This document shows, in pieces, positions 1-7,558 of a stretch of 19,733 bases of DNA; position 1 is the first letter of the stretch, and each line of letters begins with the position of its first letter. The translations under genes were made by a program, and so were the position numbers. Under the pieces are notes generated by a model. It searched no databases and had not been told where the DNA came from. It worked only from the letters and a program-made list of their open reading frames with translations. The stretch lies in NCBI GenBank assembly GCA_002435785.1, contig DIUC01000046.1:1-19733 (forward strand), in the 5' to 3' direction. The stretch comes from Saprospiraceae bacterium UBA6168. Lineage in GTDB: Bacteria > Bacteroidota > Bacteroidia > Chitinophagales > Saprospiraceae.

Positions 1-36
1 TCCTTTCAAATGGCTAAAGTCGAGTCCAGAGAAGGT

Positions 37-2325
37 TCAAATATTCCACCAATACGTCAGCTTCACCACCACCGCCCTGTTCCGCACGGCGCCGAAATCC
101 GAGTAGTAATTGTCGGTGTAAACGACGAACAGGTCGGAGGCTGGGCTGTACCGCCATTGTAGGCGCAGGTTCAGGTTCACGTTTTCCGTTTGGCTGTTGT
201 ACTGCAAAAAGTTAGTGAGGTAGAGCTTATTGGTCAAAGTCACGTCAATGCGAGGCCCGACCAACCAGATGTCGTGGCTGCTGTTTTTTAGCGCCTCCGG
301 CAAACGGCTGTCCGTTTTGAACTCGATGCGGTTGAGTTGGGCGGCCAGGTTCACCGCCACGTATGGCTGAAATCGGTAGCCGACTTCCCCGCCGAGGCGC
401 AATCTTGTGCCATCTGCAAAATAGCCGCCATAGCGCCCGCTGAACGACCAAGTGAACCTGCTTTGTGGTTTCGAGATGATGTCCGTACCGAAACTATTCC
501 AATCATGTTCCGTGAAAGTGGCCAGCGTGTCCTTCGGGTTGCCGGGGTTCACCGGGTCGAAGGGGTTGGCGAGGCGGAGGAAGTTGTGCGCCGTCCAGAA
601 GGTCATTTCCGTGCGGTTGAGCAGCGTCATTTTGTAAAAAAGCACTGGCTCGTTTTCTGTCTGCCGCATTTTTTCGTCAAAATAATACTCCACCTTCACG
701 TTGGGGCCGTGACTGAGCAGCCAACTGGATTTTGGGAAAAACAGCCGCCCGCCCGTGGTCAGCAGGTGGTTGAACCCAGAGCGGGGCATGAAGCTGCCGA
801 TGCCCGTGCGGGGCACGAACCCTGTTTCCGCTCGGAAGTTTTGCCCCACGTTCTCGAACTGCACGTTGAAGTTCCACTGCCTCGCCGTGTAGGCCAGGTT
901 GCCCGCCAATATTTGGTCGTCGCCACTTAGCCCGGGGCTGAACGATTTGAGGTAGAGCGCCTTGCCAGTCCAGACGTTGTTTTGCGAAGCGAGGTTGTAC
1001 TCGAACCCAAGGTTGCGGTTGTACTCCCTGATGGCCACCGTATCGGTCACTTTACCGTAGTCGAAGGTCTGCTTGTTGACGAAAATAGCGGAAACGTTGG
1101 AACGTGCGGACACCCTTCGCTGCACCGACAAGACCCCAAAGTTTTGTGCCGGAGTGCCCTCGCCGTCTTCGTCCGTTTGCATGTTCATCAGGCCGAGCCG
1201 CCAGTTTTTGTTGGGCTTCCCGCTGAGACGGGCACCGTACTTGATGGGTGCTCGCAGCCCGATTCTCCGAGAGAAAAAGGGCCGGATGGCCGAGTACCCG
1301 AAGTTGCCAAAGATGTCCGCGTTCTCCAAAAAAAACTGCCGCCGCTCCGGGAAGAAAAGTTCAAAACGGTCGAGGTTGGTCTGCTGCACGTCCACCTCCA
1401 CCTGCGAGAAATCGGGGTTCACTGTCAGGTCAAGGTTGAGCGAGGAGGTGAGCGAAATCTTGGCATCCACGCCTACTTCCCCACGGTACTTTGCATCTTG
1501 TTGCTTCGCAAAATCCTTGCTGGTGCCGCCCAGTGCATAAGGGATGACGGAAATATTGGCACCAGTTGGCGGTGGCGGCTCATCCCAAACCAGTACGCCT
1601 GTGTAAGCCAACGAGGCGCTGGGGAACTGCCTTGGCACGGGTGCCCACGCCGATTTCTCGGTGGTCTTCAGGTCATTCCGGCTGAAGTTTACGCCCCAAC
1701 GGTCAATGCCCTGCTTGTAGCGCAAGGTCTTGAACGGTACGGCCATCTCGAAAACCCATTGATTGTCAGTGGTTTGCACGGCAGACTGCCATTTGCTCTC
1801 CCAACTCAGGTCTATCTTGCCCCCCTCGAACATCAGGCCATCCCAAGGGGCGCCCATGGCATTTGCACCGAAGGAGAAGCCATTGGTCTGGTCGTCAAAG
1901 GGGTCGAGGAAGAAGATGAAATTGTCGTTTTTCCCAAAGTTCCAATCCCGCCGGAGCGATTCCACCATCCAGTCGCCGTCGGCCAGGTCATAGTTGATGG
2001 CCAGCAGATAGACGTTTTGGTTGTCATAGAGCATCCGCACCTCTGTGCGCACCTCCGCCATTCCGGTATCCATCGGCAGCATTTGGTAGAAGTTGGTGGC
2101 CAGTTCGGCGTGCTGCCAAGCTGGATCATCGGGATTGCCGTCCACGTTGATGGCCGATGTGGCCCGGTGGATATGGTATTCGAAGGCGGCATTTTTCTTT
2201 TGTGAAAACACAGCGGTGCTGGCGCAAAGCAGCAGGAGTAGCAGGTAGGTGCTGATGGAATAATTCAAGTGGTGATAGTTTTGGGCGAAGATAGGTTTCA
2301 CGGACAAAAAAATGCTCTGGTTCAA
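37..2325 (-). CDS. DUF5916 / CBM9-like outer-membrane protein
   Basis: About 762 residues. A hydrophobic export signal lies near residues 24-41 (run of Leu, then CASTAVFS before Gln). A carbohydrate-binding family 9-like domain follows at roughly 48-240 (INVDGNPDDPAW, FIFFLDPFDD, WVFEMAVPFKTLRY), and then a long beta-rich part ending in LTYWWNI, as expected of an outer-membrane barrel. This order is typical of DUF5916 proteins of Bacteroidota; their substrate is not established. No in-frame ATG precedes the signal peptide: the frame opens at TTG (2325), and GTG at 2301 or TTG at 2268 are alternatives. The 2268 start would leave a conventional signal peptide of about 22 residues. Family assignment is firm, start uncertain, function unknown. 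Confidence 0.88.
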   Translation of the reverse strand: MNQSIFLSVKPIFAQNYHHLNYSISTYLLLLLLCASTAVFSQKKNAAFEYHIHRATSAINVDGNPDDPAWQHAELATNFYQMLPMDTGMAEVRTEVRMLYDNQNVYLLAINYDLADGDWMVESLRRDWNFGKNDNFIFFLDPFDDQTNGFSFGANAMGAPWDGLMFEGGKIDLSWESKWQSAVQTTDNQWVFEMAVPFKTLRYKQGIDRWGVNFSRNDLKTTEKSAWAPVPRQFPSASLAYTGVLVWDEPPPPTGANISVIPYALGGTSKDFAKQQDAKYRGEVGVDAKISLTSSLNLDLTVNPDFSQVEVDVQQTNLDRFELFFPERRQFFLENADIFGNFGYSAIRPFFSRRIGLRAPIKYGARLSGKPNKNWRLGLMNMQTDEDGEGTPAQNFGVLSVQRRVSARSNVSAIFVNKQTFDYGKVTDTVAIREYNRNLGFEYNLASQNNVWTGKALYLKSFSPGLSGDDQILAGNLAYTARQWNFNVQFENVGQNFRAETGFVPRTGIGSFMPRSGFNHLLTTGGRLFFPKSSWLLSHGPNVKVEYYFDEKMRQTENEPVLFYKMTLLNRTEMTFWTAHNFLRLANPFDPVNPGNPKDTLATFTEHDWNSFGTDIISKPQSRFTWSFSGRYGGYFADGTRLRLGGEVGYRFQPYVAVNLAAQLNRIEFKTDSRLPEALKNSSHDIWLVGPRIDVTLTNKLYLTNFLQYNSQTENVNLNLRLQWRYSPASDLFVVYTDNYYSDFGAVRNRAVVVKLTYWWNI

Positions 2326-2646
2326 CCCCCTTTTAAGGGTGGTAGGGGATGTTTTTGCGGCGAAGCTGACATCTCAATTTTTCTTAACCCCACTATCGGC
2401 CATTTTTAAATACTTACTTGTGAAAGCGCCCTGCTCCCGCAACCCCTGCAAATGCTGCATTAAGTGCAATCGCTGACAAAAGGGAATTGCCTCTAAATCA
2501 CAAAGCAGGACAGGATAGTGTAGCGTTCAGATATTAACTTTCTGCTTACTGGAATGGAGATGCAGCCTAATCGTACCTTTGTCCCCAAGAAGCAAGCGGT
2601 GTTTGAGCCGTTCTTTCTAATTCACTTTTTGACCAACCCTGTTTTC
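2326..2646. other. Divergent intergenic region before the reductase gene
   Basis: This gap of about 320 bases separates two divergent genes. I see one convincing signal in it, the plus-strand -7 box at 2574-2581. A short imperfect inverted repeat lies at 2323-2341, just upstream of the possible TTG start of the minus-strand gene. I found no clear minus-strand TAnnTTTG box, no small ORF with family features and no RNA gene. Confidence 0.5.
2574..2581 (+). promoter_or_regulatory. Bacteroidota -7 promoter box (TACCTTTG)
   Basis: TACCTTTG matches the TAnnTTTG -7 consensus of Bacteroidota sigma-A promoters exactly. It would start transcription about 60 bases before the ATG at 2647, and it lies downstream of the alternative ATG at 2554, which argues against that longer start. 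No clear -33 TTG is visible. Confidence 0.6.
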
Positions 2647-3636
2647 ATGAAAATATTAGTCACCGGCGCAGATGGCTTCGTTGGCAGCAATCTCGTCCGG
2701 GAGCTTCTGAAGCGTAACCATGAGGTGGTTGCACTGGTTTATCACGGCCAAGACCCCGTCACCCTGAATGGCTTGCCCCTCAAAATTTGCTACGGCGATA
2801 TACTCGACCCAGCCAGCATTCGTGATGCCATGCGGGGCTGCGACGCCCTCGTTCACTCGGCTGCCTTGCTTGATGTTTGGCCCTACTACTCTGAGTTGCA
2901 ACGAAAAGTGAACGTGGACGGCACTCGCCAAGTGATGCAAGCAGCATTGGAATTTAAGCTGAAAAAAGTCGTGTTCGTTGGCACCGCCAACAGCTATGGC
3001 TATGGCAGCCGCCAAAACCCCGGCGACGAGACTCGCCCCTTCAACTCCGGCAAGTACAAATTGGGATACATGGACACCAAGTATGAGGCACAACAACTCG
3101 TGCTTTCTATGGTGAAAAACGAAGGGTTGCCCGCTGTGGTCGTCAACCCCACGTTCATGTTTGGCCCCTATGCCGTCAAAGCGGGTGCCACGCTGATGAT
3201 TGACAAAATATTGCACGGAAAGCTGGCTGGATACACGCCCGGCGGGCGCAATTACGTGGCCGTGAAGGATGTCTGCGTCGGCATCGCCAATGCTTTGGAA
3301 CGGGCCACGCCCGGCTCCTGCTACCTGCTCGGCAATCAGAACATGAGCTACAAGGAAATCTTCGATGCCATTGCCGATGTGCTTGGCGTAGCGCCACCAA
3401 AAACAGCCGTCCCCGCCCTCGCTGTTCGGCTCTTCGGGTTAGTGGTCACTGCCATTGCGCACCTCACTGGCCGCCCACCCAAAATCAGCTACCGGATGTG
3501 CCGTATCTCCCTCGACGAGAACCTGTACACCCCTGCCAAAGCCATTCGAGAGCTTGACCTGCCACAAACGCCCATCAAGGTAGCCATTAAGGAAACGTAC
3601 GATTGGCTAAAGGAGAACGGGAAAATTGAAAATTAA
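2647..3636 (+). CDS. NAD-dependent epimerase/dehydratase family reductase (extended SDR)
   Basis: A cytosolic 329-residue extended short-chain dehydrogenase/reductase. The N-terminal Rossmann motif TGADGFVGSN (residues 6-15) binds NAD(P). YMDTK at 141-145 supplies the catalytic Tyr and Lys, with VGTANSYGYG (111-120) as the preceding Ser/Thr strand. Overall it resembles dihydroflavonol-4-reductase-like and sugar-epimerase-like SDRs; the substrate cannot be read from sequence. The frame is open from an ATG at 2554, but the family N-terminus (MKILVTG) begins at 2647 and the likely promoter lies between the two ATGs, so I use 2647. The gene stands alone and converges on rlmB. Confidence 0.9.
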   Translation: MKILVTGADGFVGSNLVRELLKRNHEVVALVYHGQDPVTLNGLPLKICYGDILDPASIRDAMRGCDALVHSAALLDVWPYYSELQRKVNVDGTRQVMQAALEFKLKKVVFVGTANSYGYGSRQNPGDETRPFNSGKYKLGYMDTKYEAQQLVLSMVKNEGLPAVVVNPTFMFGPYAVKAGATLMIDKILHGKLAGYTPGGRNYVAVKDVCVGIANALERATPGSCYLLGNQNMSYKEIFDAIADVLGVAPPKTAVPALAVRLFGLVVTAIAHLTGRPPKISYRMCRISLDENLYTPAKAIRELDLPQTPIKVAIKETYDWLKENGKIEN

Positions 3637-3680
3637 AAAATGGGGTTGTTCGGTTAACCCTTCATTTGCCATTTTCAATT
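3624..3680. terminator. Shared hairpin between convergent genes
   Basis: AATTGAAAAT (3624-3633) pairs with ATTTTCAATT (3671-3680), with an inner GGGTT/AACCC stem at 3643-3647 and 3656-3660. A- and T-rich stretches lie on both sides. The hairpin covers the last codons of both convergent genes and could end transcription in both directions. Confidence 0.55.
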
Positions 3681-4425
3681 ATTTCATCCGCTGGCGCAAT
3701 GCCTCGTACAGCATAATGCCCGCCGCCACAGAAACATTGAGGGAATCCGTCGTGCCACGTTGCGGGATGATGAAACGGTCGTCCACCCGGTCGAGCAGGG
3801 AAGGGTGGATTCCCTCGTCCTCGGAGCCGATGATAAGTGCCGTGGGTGAGGCAAGGTCGGCATCAAAGATGTATTTTTTGGACTTGAGGTCACTTGCCAG
3901 CACCTGTATGCCAGAGTTTTGGAGGTACTCCACGGCGGTCACGAGGCTGTTTTCCCGGCAAACGGGTAGCCGGGTCAGTGCCCCGGCAGAAGTCTTGATG
4001 GCGTCGGAATTGATGAGTGCGCTGCCGGTCTTGGGTATCACGATGGCATGAGCGCCACAAACCTCGGCAGAGCGGGCAATAGCGCCGAGGTTGCGCACGT
4101 CCGTAACTCGGTCGAGGAGCAGGATGAGCGGCGTTTCGCCCGCCTCGAAAATGCCCGGCACCACGTTGTCCAATTGGGCATAGTCGAGCAATGCGAGGTA
4201 TGCTATGATGCCCTGGTGGTTGCCCTTTACCATTTTGTTCATGCGCTCGTTGGGCACGTACTGGAGCGGCACGTCGTACTCACGGCATAGCTGGCGCACT
4301 TCTTTTTCAAACTCCCCACGCACACCTTGTTGCAGGAAGATTTTGTCCAACTGGGCACCAGATTTCAAGGCATCCACAATGGGGTGTCGACCAAAAATCA
4401 GCGTATTTTTTTCTTGAAAAGCCAT
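3679..4425 (-). CDS. rlmB: 23S rRNA 2'-O-methyltransferase RlmB (TrmH/SpoU family)
   Basis: A 248-residue SPOUT-class methyltransferase. An N-terminal substrate-binding domain (FGRHPIVDAL near residue 11; GNHQGI at 68-73) precedes the trefoil-knot catalytic domain. All three SpoU motifs are present: motif 1 with Asn112 and Arg118 (DVRNLGAIARSAE), motif 2 IIGSEDEGI at 198-206, and motif 3 SLNVSVA at 228-234. RlmB methylates a guanosine in the peptidyl-transferase centre of 23S rRNA (G2251 in E. coli numbering). It is the last gene of the likely operon with ybeY and the RsbW-like gene. A weak -7-like TACCTTGC at 4447-4454 might add a separate promoter. The related tRNA methyltransferase TrmH is less likely given the N-terminal domain. 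Confidence 0.88.
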   Translation of the reverse strand: MAFQEKNTLIFGRHPIVDALKSGAQLDKIFLQQGVRGEFEKEVRQLCREYDVPLQYVPNERMNKMVKGNHQGIIAYLALLDYAQLDNVVPGIFEAGETPLILLLDRVTDVRNLGAIARSAEVCGAHAIVIPKTGSALINSDAIKTSAGALTRLPVCRENSLVTAVEYLQNSGIQVLASDLKSKKYIFDADLASPTALIIGSEDEGIHPSLLDRVDDRFIIPQRGTTDSLNVSVAAGIMLYEALRQRMK

Positions 4426-4509
4426 TTGTTAATTGTGATATGGGGCGCAAGGTAGGGAAAAGCTGGGAGGGAGCGGCAAGTCAAAAATGGGTTGGGTGCG
4501 AGCAAGCGC

Positions 4510-4971
4510 TTAAAGGTGGTTCAGCAATAGAAGCGCTTCGTCTTCTTTTTGTCGCATGGTTGCCTGCTCCGCCGGTGTCTTGTCGCCAAAGCCACAGAGG
4601 TGCAGTACGCCGTGCGCCATCACCCGGTGCAGTTCCTGCTCGAAGGAGACGTTGAACTCTTGTGCGTTCTCTCGTACCCGATCAATGCTGATGAAGATGT
4701 CGCCTTCGATGATGGGCGGTTCGGCGTAGGGAAAGGTGATGATGTCGGTGAGGGTGTCGTGGTTGAGATACTCAACGTTTAGATGGAGGAGGTAATCGTC
4801 GGAGCAGAAAATAAAATTGAGCAGGCGGAGCGAATTGCCCGCCTGCTCAATTATTTTTTTCAGCCATTCCGTTGCCGCTTGTTCGTCTTCGAGTTCAAAC
4901 TCAATGCCTTCGGAGGAAAACTCAATGGTTTCGTTTTCCTCAAAAGGAAGCGGGAAGGGTGGCTGCGTCAT
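4510..4971 (-). CDS. ybeY: Endoribonuclease YbeY (16S rRNA maturation)
   Basis: 153 residues, a usual length for the UPF0054/YbeY family of metal-dependent RNases that act in 16S rRNA 3'-end processing and ribosome quality control. The conserved NVEYLNHDTLTDIITFPY block is at residues 65-82 and the metal motif starts at His120 (HGVLHLCGFGD). His120 and His124 are present, but the third ligand position, normally His, is Asp130, followed by Lys. As I recall, this substitution is common in Bacteroidota, so I do not read it as inactivation. The gene begins 23 bases after the stop of the RsbW-like gene and precedes rlmB by 84 bases, placing two ribosome-maturation genes side by side. Confidence 0.9.
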   Translation of the reverse strand: MTQPPFPLPFEENETIEFSSEGIEFELEDEQAATEWLKKIIEQAGNSLRLLNFIFCSDDYLLHLNVEYLNHDTLTDIITFPYAEPPIIEGDIFISIDRVRENAQEFNVSFEQELHRVMAHGVLHLCGFGDKTPAEQATMRQKEDEALLLLNHL

Positions 4972-4994
4972 TTAAAGTTGGTAGGTCGAAATTG

Positions 4995-5381
4995 CTAAAG
5001 TTTGAACCGCATTTCTACGGTGCTGCCGTTGTCGTAGAAGCTGATGTGGTCGGAGAGTTGACGCATCAAGAAGACACCACGTCCGCCACATTTGCACAGG
5101 TTTTCCGGCTGTGTTGGGTCGGGTACGCTTTCGTAGTCAAACCCATTGCCCTCGTCCGAAACCCTGAGTGCGATGCAATTTTTCTCTTTCCGGGACCTCA
5201 CCTGAACGGTTTTGGCCTCTTCCCCGCAGTTGCCGTGAACGATGGCGTTCGTGACGGCTTCCGTGAGGCTAATGAGAATGTTGCATTGCTTGTTTGGGTC
5301 AAGGTTGTACCTGTTTACCAAATTTTCAACGAAAGGTTCCACTGCTGAAACACTCCCAGTTTTGGATAAAAGTTTTAACAT
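4995..5381 (-). CDS. RsbW/SpoIIAB-like ATP-binding protein (HATPase_c)
   Basis: 128 residues forming one GHKL ATPase domain. The N box is at residues 41-50 (EAVTNAIVHG), the G1 box at 76-82 (DEGNGFD) and the G2 box at 99-106 (GGRGVFLM). Stand-alone domains of this kind are anti-sigma factor kinases of the RsbW/SpoIIAB type, which phosphorylate an anti-sigma antagonist and bind a sigma factor. No sigma factor, antagonist or PP2C phosphatase gene is adjacent, so the partner must lie elsewhere. It is first in the probable operon with ybeY and rlmB, behind a consensus promoter and a leader of about 165 bases. Fold assignment is firm; the regulatory target is unknown. Confidence 0.85.
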   Translation of the reverse strand: MLKLLSKTGSVSAVEPFVENLVNRYNLDPNKQCNILISLTEAVTNAIVHGNCGEEAKTVQVRSRKEKNCIALRVSDEGNGFDYESVPDPTQPENLCKCGGRGVFLMRQLSDHISFYDNGSTVEMRFKL

Positions 5382-5552
5382 ATTGTATCCTCTTTTGAAG
5401 AACGGTAGGTTCTCTCAAGTATGTGGTGAACGAATAGATGATTTAAAACACTTCGTTTCGGATACGTTCTCAGATTGGATAGTTGTAATGCAGGGATGCG
5501 GCTTCTGGGAGAACTTTTTTGTAAGGGATAATTCTTTCTTGCTAACGAGCCA

Positions 5553-5583
5553 CAAAGGTAAGCGCGAAAGATGCGCTTGTCAA
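5553..5583 (-). promoter_or_regulatory. Bacteroidota promoter (TTG-N20-TACCTTTG)
   Basis: Read on the minus strand, TTG at 5583-5581 is followed after 20 bases by TACCTTTG at 5560-5553, fitting the -33/-7 pattern of Bacteroidota. It would drive the RsbW-like/ybeY/rlmB operon with a 5' leader of about 165 bases. Confidence 0.7.
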
Positions 5584-5670
5584 GGGGCGAGGTAAAAAAA
5601 ATACGGGCGGCGGGGCTCCAACATGAGTCAAAAATTGAGTAAGCGACTATTCTCAGCGTGTTGTGTTGAT

Positions 5671-5701
5671 GGATTTCTTGGCCTAAACGGCCAAGAAATC
5701 C
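5671..5701 (-). terminator. Perfect 13-bp inverted repeat after the thiolase gene
   Basis: GGATTTCTTGGCC (5671-5683), a 5-base loop, then its exact complement (5689-5701). It lies about 70 bases past the thiolase stop. No T-run follows on the minus strand, so it is a strong hairpin but not a textbook intrinsic terminator; it could also stabilise the 3' end. Confidence 0.5.
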
Positions 5702-5771
5702 TTTGTTATCAACAGAAACAACATTGGAAGCCTTCCGGAAAAAAACACGTCGCCTTTTCAACGAAAAAAAA

Positions 5772-6950
5772 TCAAACCCGCTCCAATATCAAAGCAGAGG
5801 CGCCGCCACCGCCATTGCATATTGCGGCCAAGCCGTAGCGGCCATTCCGTTGTTGCAGCACATTGCTCAACGTGGTGACGATGCGGGCACCGGAGGCTCC
5901 GAGCGGGTGTCCGAGGGACACTGCGCCACCGAACACATTGGTCTGGTCGTGGCCGATTTCCATGAGCTTTTCAAAGGCCAGGGTTACAACTGAGAATGCC
6001 TCGTTTACTTCAAAAAAATCGATGTCATTTTTGGTCAGGCCAGCTCGTTTGAGCGCCTTGGGGGCGGCCAATGCGGGCGTAGTGGTGAACCATGCTGGCT
6101 CCTGTTCTGCATCGGCGAAGGCCACGATTCGAGCCAAAGGCTTGAGGTTCAGTTCTTTAAGTTTTTTGCCGGAGACCAGCACCAGTGCCGCTGCCCCGTC
6201 ATTGATGGTGGACGCATTAGCTGCCGTCACGGTTCCATTGGCGGTGAAGGCAGGCCGAAGCCCGGGTATTTTGTCGAACATAACTTTCTTGTACTCTTCA
6301 TCCTCGGCTACCATCAGCGGGTCGCCCTTGCGCTGAGGTATGGCTACCGGCACGATTTCCGACTTGAACCACCCCGCCTCCGTGGCAGCTGCCGAGCGCT
6401 GGTAGCTGCCAATAGCAAAGGCATCCTGCGCTTCCCTACTGATGTTGTACTTTTCGGCGGTACGGTCAGCATAAATGCCCATGGCGCACTGGTCGTACAC
6501 GTCCGTGAGGCCATCACGGCTGAGGCCGTCCACGAGACTAGCGTCGCCATATTTGTAGCCCCAGCGGGCGTTGGGCACGTAGTAGGGTATCTGCGACATG
6601 CTCTCCATGCCACCTGCCACCACCACGTCGTTGTGGCCGAGCATGATGCCCTGCGCACCGAACATGATGGACTTCATGCCAGAGGCGCAGACTTTGTTGA
6701 TGGTAGTGCATGGCACCGTGTCGGGTATGCCAGCGGCACGGGCCGCCTGACGGGCAGGTGCTTGGCCGAGGTTGGCAGATACGACGTTGCCCATCAGGAC
6801 TTCCTCCACATGGTCGGCGGAAATGCCCGCAGCGGCAATTGCTCCACGGATGGCTTCAGCTCCGAGCGCTGTTGCGGAGAGGCTTGACAAGACGCCGCCA
6901 AAGCTGCCAATGGGCGTGCGCACGGCGGATACGATGAATACTTCTTGCAT
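5772..6950 (-). CDS. Acetyl-CoA C-acetyltransferase (thiolase)
   Basis: 392 residues, the standard length for a thiolase, which condenses or cleaves acyl-CoA and acetyl-CoA in the cytosol. The nucleophile is Cys88 in NKVCASGMK, His348 lies in GHPLGASGAR, and the acid/base Cys378 in AICNGGGGAS; the numbering is almost identical to that of biosynthetic thiolases. The N-terminal EVFIVSAVRTPIGSFGG block is intact. The sequence does not separate a biosynthetic role (acetoacetyl-CoA) from a degradative one, and no other beta-oxidation gene is adjacent. A near-consensus -7 box (GACCTTTG, minus strand, 7047-7040) lies about 90 bases upstream. Confidence 0.93.
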   Translation of the reverse strand: MQEVFIVSAVRTPIGSFGGVLSSLSATALGAEAIRGAIAAAGISADHVEEVLMGNVVSANLGQAPARQAARAAGIPDTVPCTTINKVCASGMKSIMFGAQGIMLGHNDVVVAGGMESMSQIPYYVPNARWGYKYGDASLVDGLSRDGLTDVYDQCAMGIYADRTAEKYNISREAQDAFAIGSYQRSAAATEAGWFKSEIVPVAIPQRKGDPLMVAEDEEYKKVMFDKIPGLRPAFTANGTVTAANASTINDGAAALVLVSGKKLKELNLKPLARIVAFADAEQEPAWFTTTPALAAPKALKRAGLTKNDIDFFEVNEAFSVVTLAFEKLMEIGHDQTNVFGGAVSLGHPLGASGARIVTTLSNVLQQRNGRYGLAAICNGGGGASALILERV

Positions 6951-7162
6951 TGTTTGGTTGAATTTTGATTAGGCGATGGACAAGCAGCGGGGCTACTTCA
7001 GCGTTGCTCCACAGCTTATTTGAAAGAAAATAGAAACGGCAAAGGTCTGATTTTTTTTCAAAGATGGACATCTTGACCTTATCTTCGAGAACCCTCTTAT
7101 CCGTGGGGATGCTTGTCTGGTATTCGGCAACTCTGAACGAATAGGGAACGTTCTTGTGCCAA

Positions 7163-7179
7163 ATTTTGCGGAGCAAAAT
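7163..7179 (-). terminator. Small hairpin after the DgkA-type gene
   Basis: ATTTTGC (7163-7169) and GCAAAAT (7173-7179) form a 7-bp stem with a 3-base loop, about 20 bases past the stop of the lipid kinase gene. Only two T residues follow on the minus strand, so it is a weak terminator candidate. Confidence 0.3.
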
Positions 7180-7198
7180 GCAAACCCCCGATGGAAAA

Positions 7199-7558
7199 TT
7201 AAAGCAGTGCAAATATTTTGGGCAAGAAAATAATTGCCCCCACCGTCATTGCACCGATGGCTGCCAACAACACGGCACCTGCTGCTACGTCTTTAGCCTT
7301 CCCTGCAAGTGGGTGGTGTTCGGGGGAAACGAGGTCGGTCAGATGCTCCAATGCGGTGTTGAAGGCTTCCGCCATTAGTACCACGGTGATGGCCAGCGCC
7401 AAGAGGCACCATTCTGCCCGGTCCAACTCAAAGCGCCAGCCAGCAAGTATTACGACAACGGCTGCCAGCAGGTGGATTCTGGCATTGGGCTGCGATACTA
7501 TCAGGCTGACAATGCCAGTAATGGCATAGCGGAAGCTATTGAGCCGTTTTTTTAACAT
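7199..7558 (-). CDS. dgkA: Diacylglycerol/undecaprenol kinase (DgkA family)
   Basis: A 119-residue integral membrane kinase that phosphorylates diacylglycerol or undecaprenol with ATP; family members work as trimers. Three hydrophobic helices are visible at about residues 29-41, 49-66 and 91-112. The signature AEAFNTALEHLTDLVS (63-78), with Glu64, Asn67 and Glu71, and GKAKDVAAGAV (86-96) are intact. The frame is open further upstream, but that part would run deep into the preceding gene. The family-like N-terminus MLKKRLNSFRYA starts at 7558, overlapping the upstream coding end by 23 bases, which suggests coupled translation. Whether lipid or undecaprenol is the substrate cannot be told. Confidence 0.85.
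   Translation of the reverse strand: MLKKRLNSFRYAITGIVSLIVSQPNARIHLLAAVVVILAGWRFELDRAEWCLLALAITVVLMAEAFNTALEHLTDLVSPEHHPLAGKAKDVAAGAVLLAAIGAMTVGAIIFLPKIFALL

Larger units (their letters stand above)
5382..5771. other. Intergenic region between thiolase and RsbW-like gene
   Basis: The gap of about 390 bases holds a perfect 13-bp hairpin (5671-5701) downstream of the thiolase gene and a minus-strand promoter (5553-5583) for the next operon. An open minus-strand frame crosses it, but the protein it would encode shows no family features and the promoter cuts through it, so I annotate no gene here. Confidence 0.6.

Noticed and set aside
982..2205. Long plus-strand open frame of about 400 codons
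   Set aside because: It lies wholly antisense to the DUF5916 gene, shows no family features, and its openness follows from the GC-rich codon use of the real gene.
5375..5761. Minus-strand open frame of 128 codons between thiolase and RsbW-like gene
   Set aside because: A consensus promoter (5553-5583) and a 13-bp hairpin (5671-5701) fall inside it and the protein looks random.
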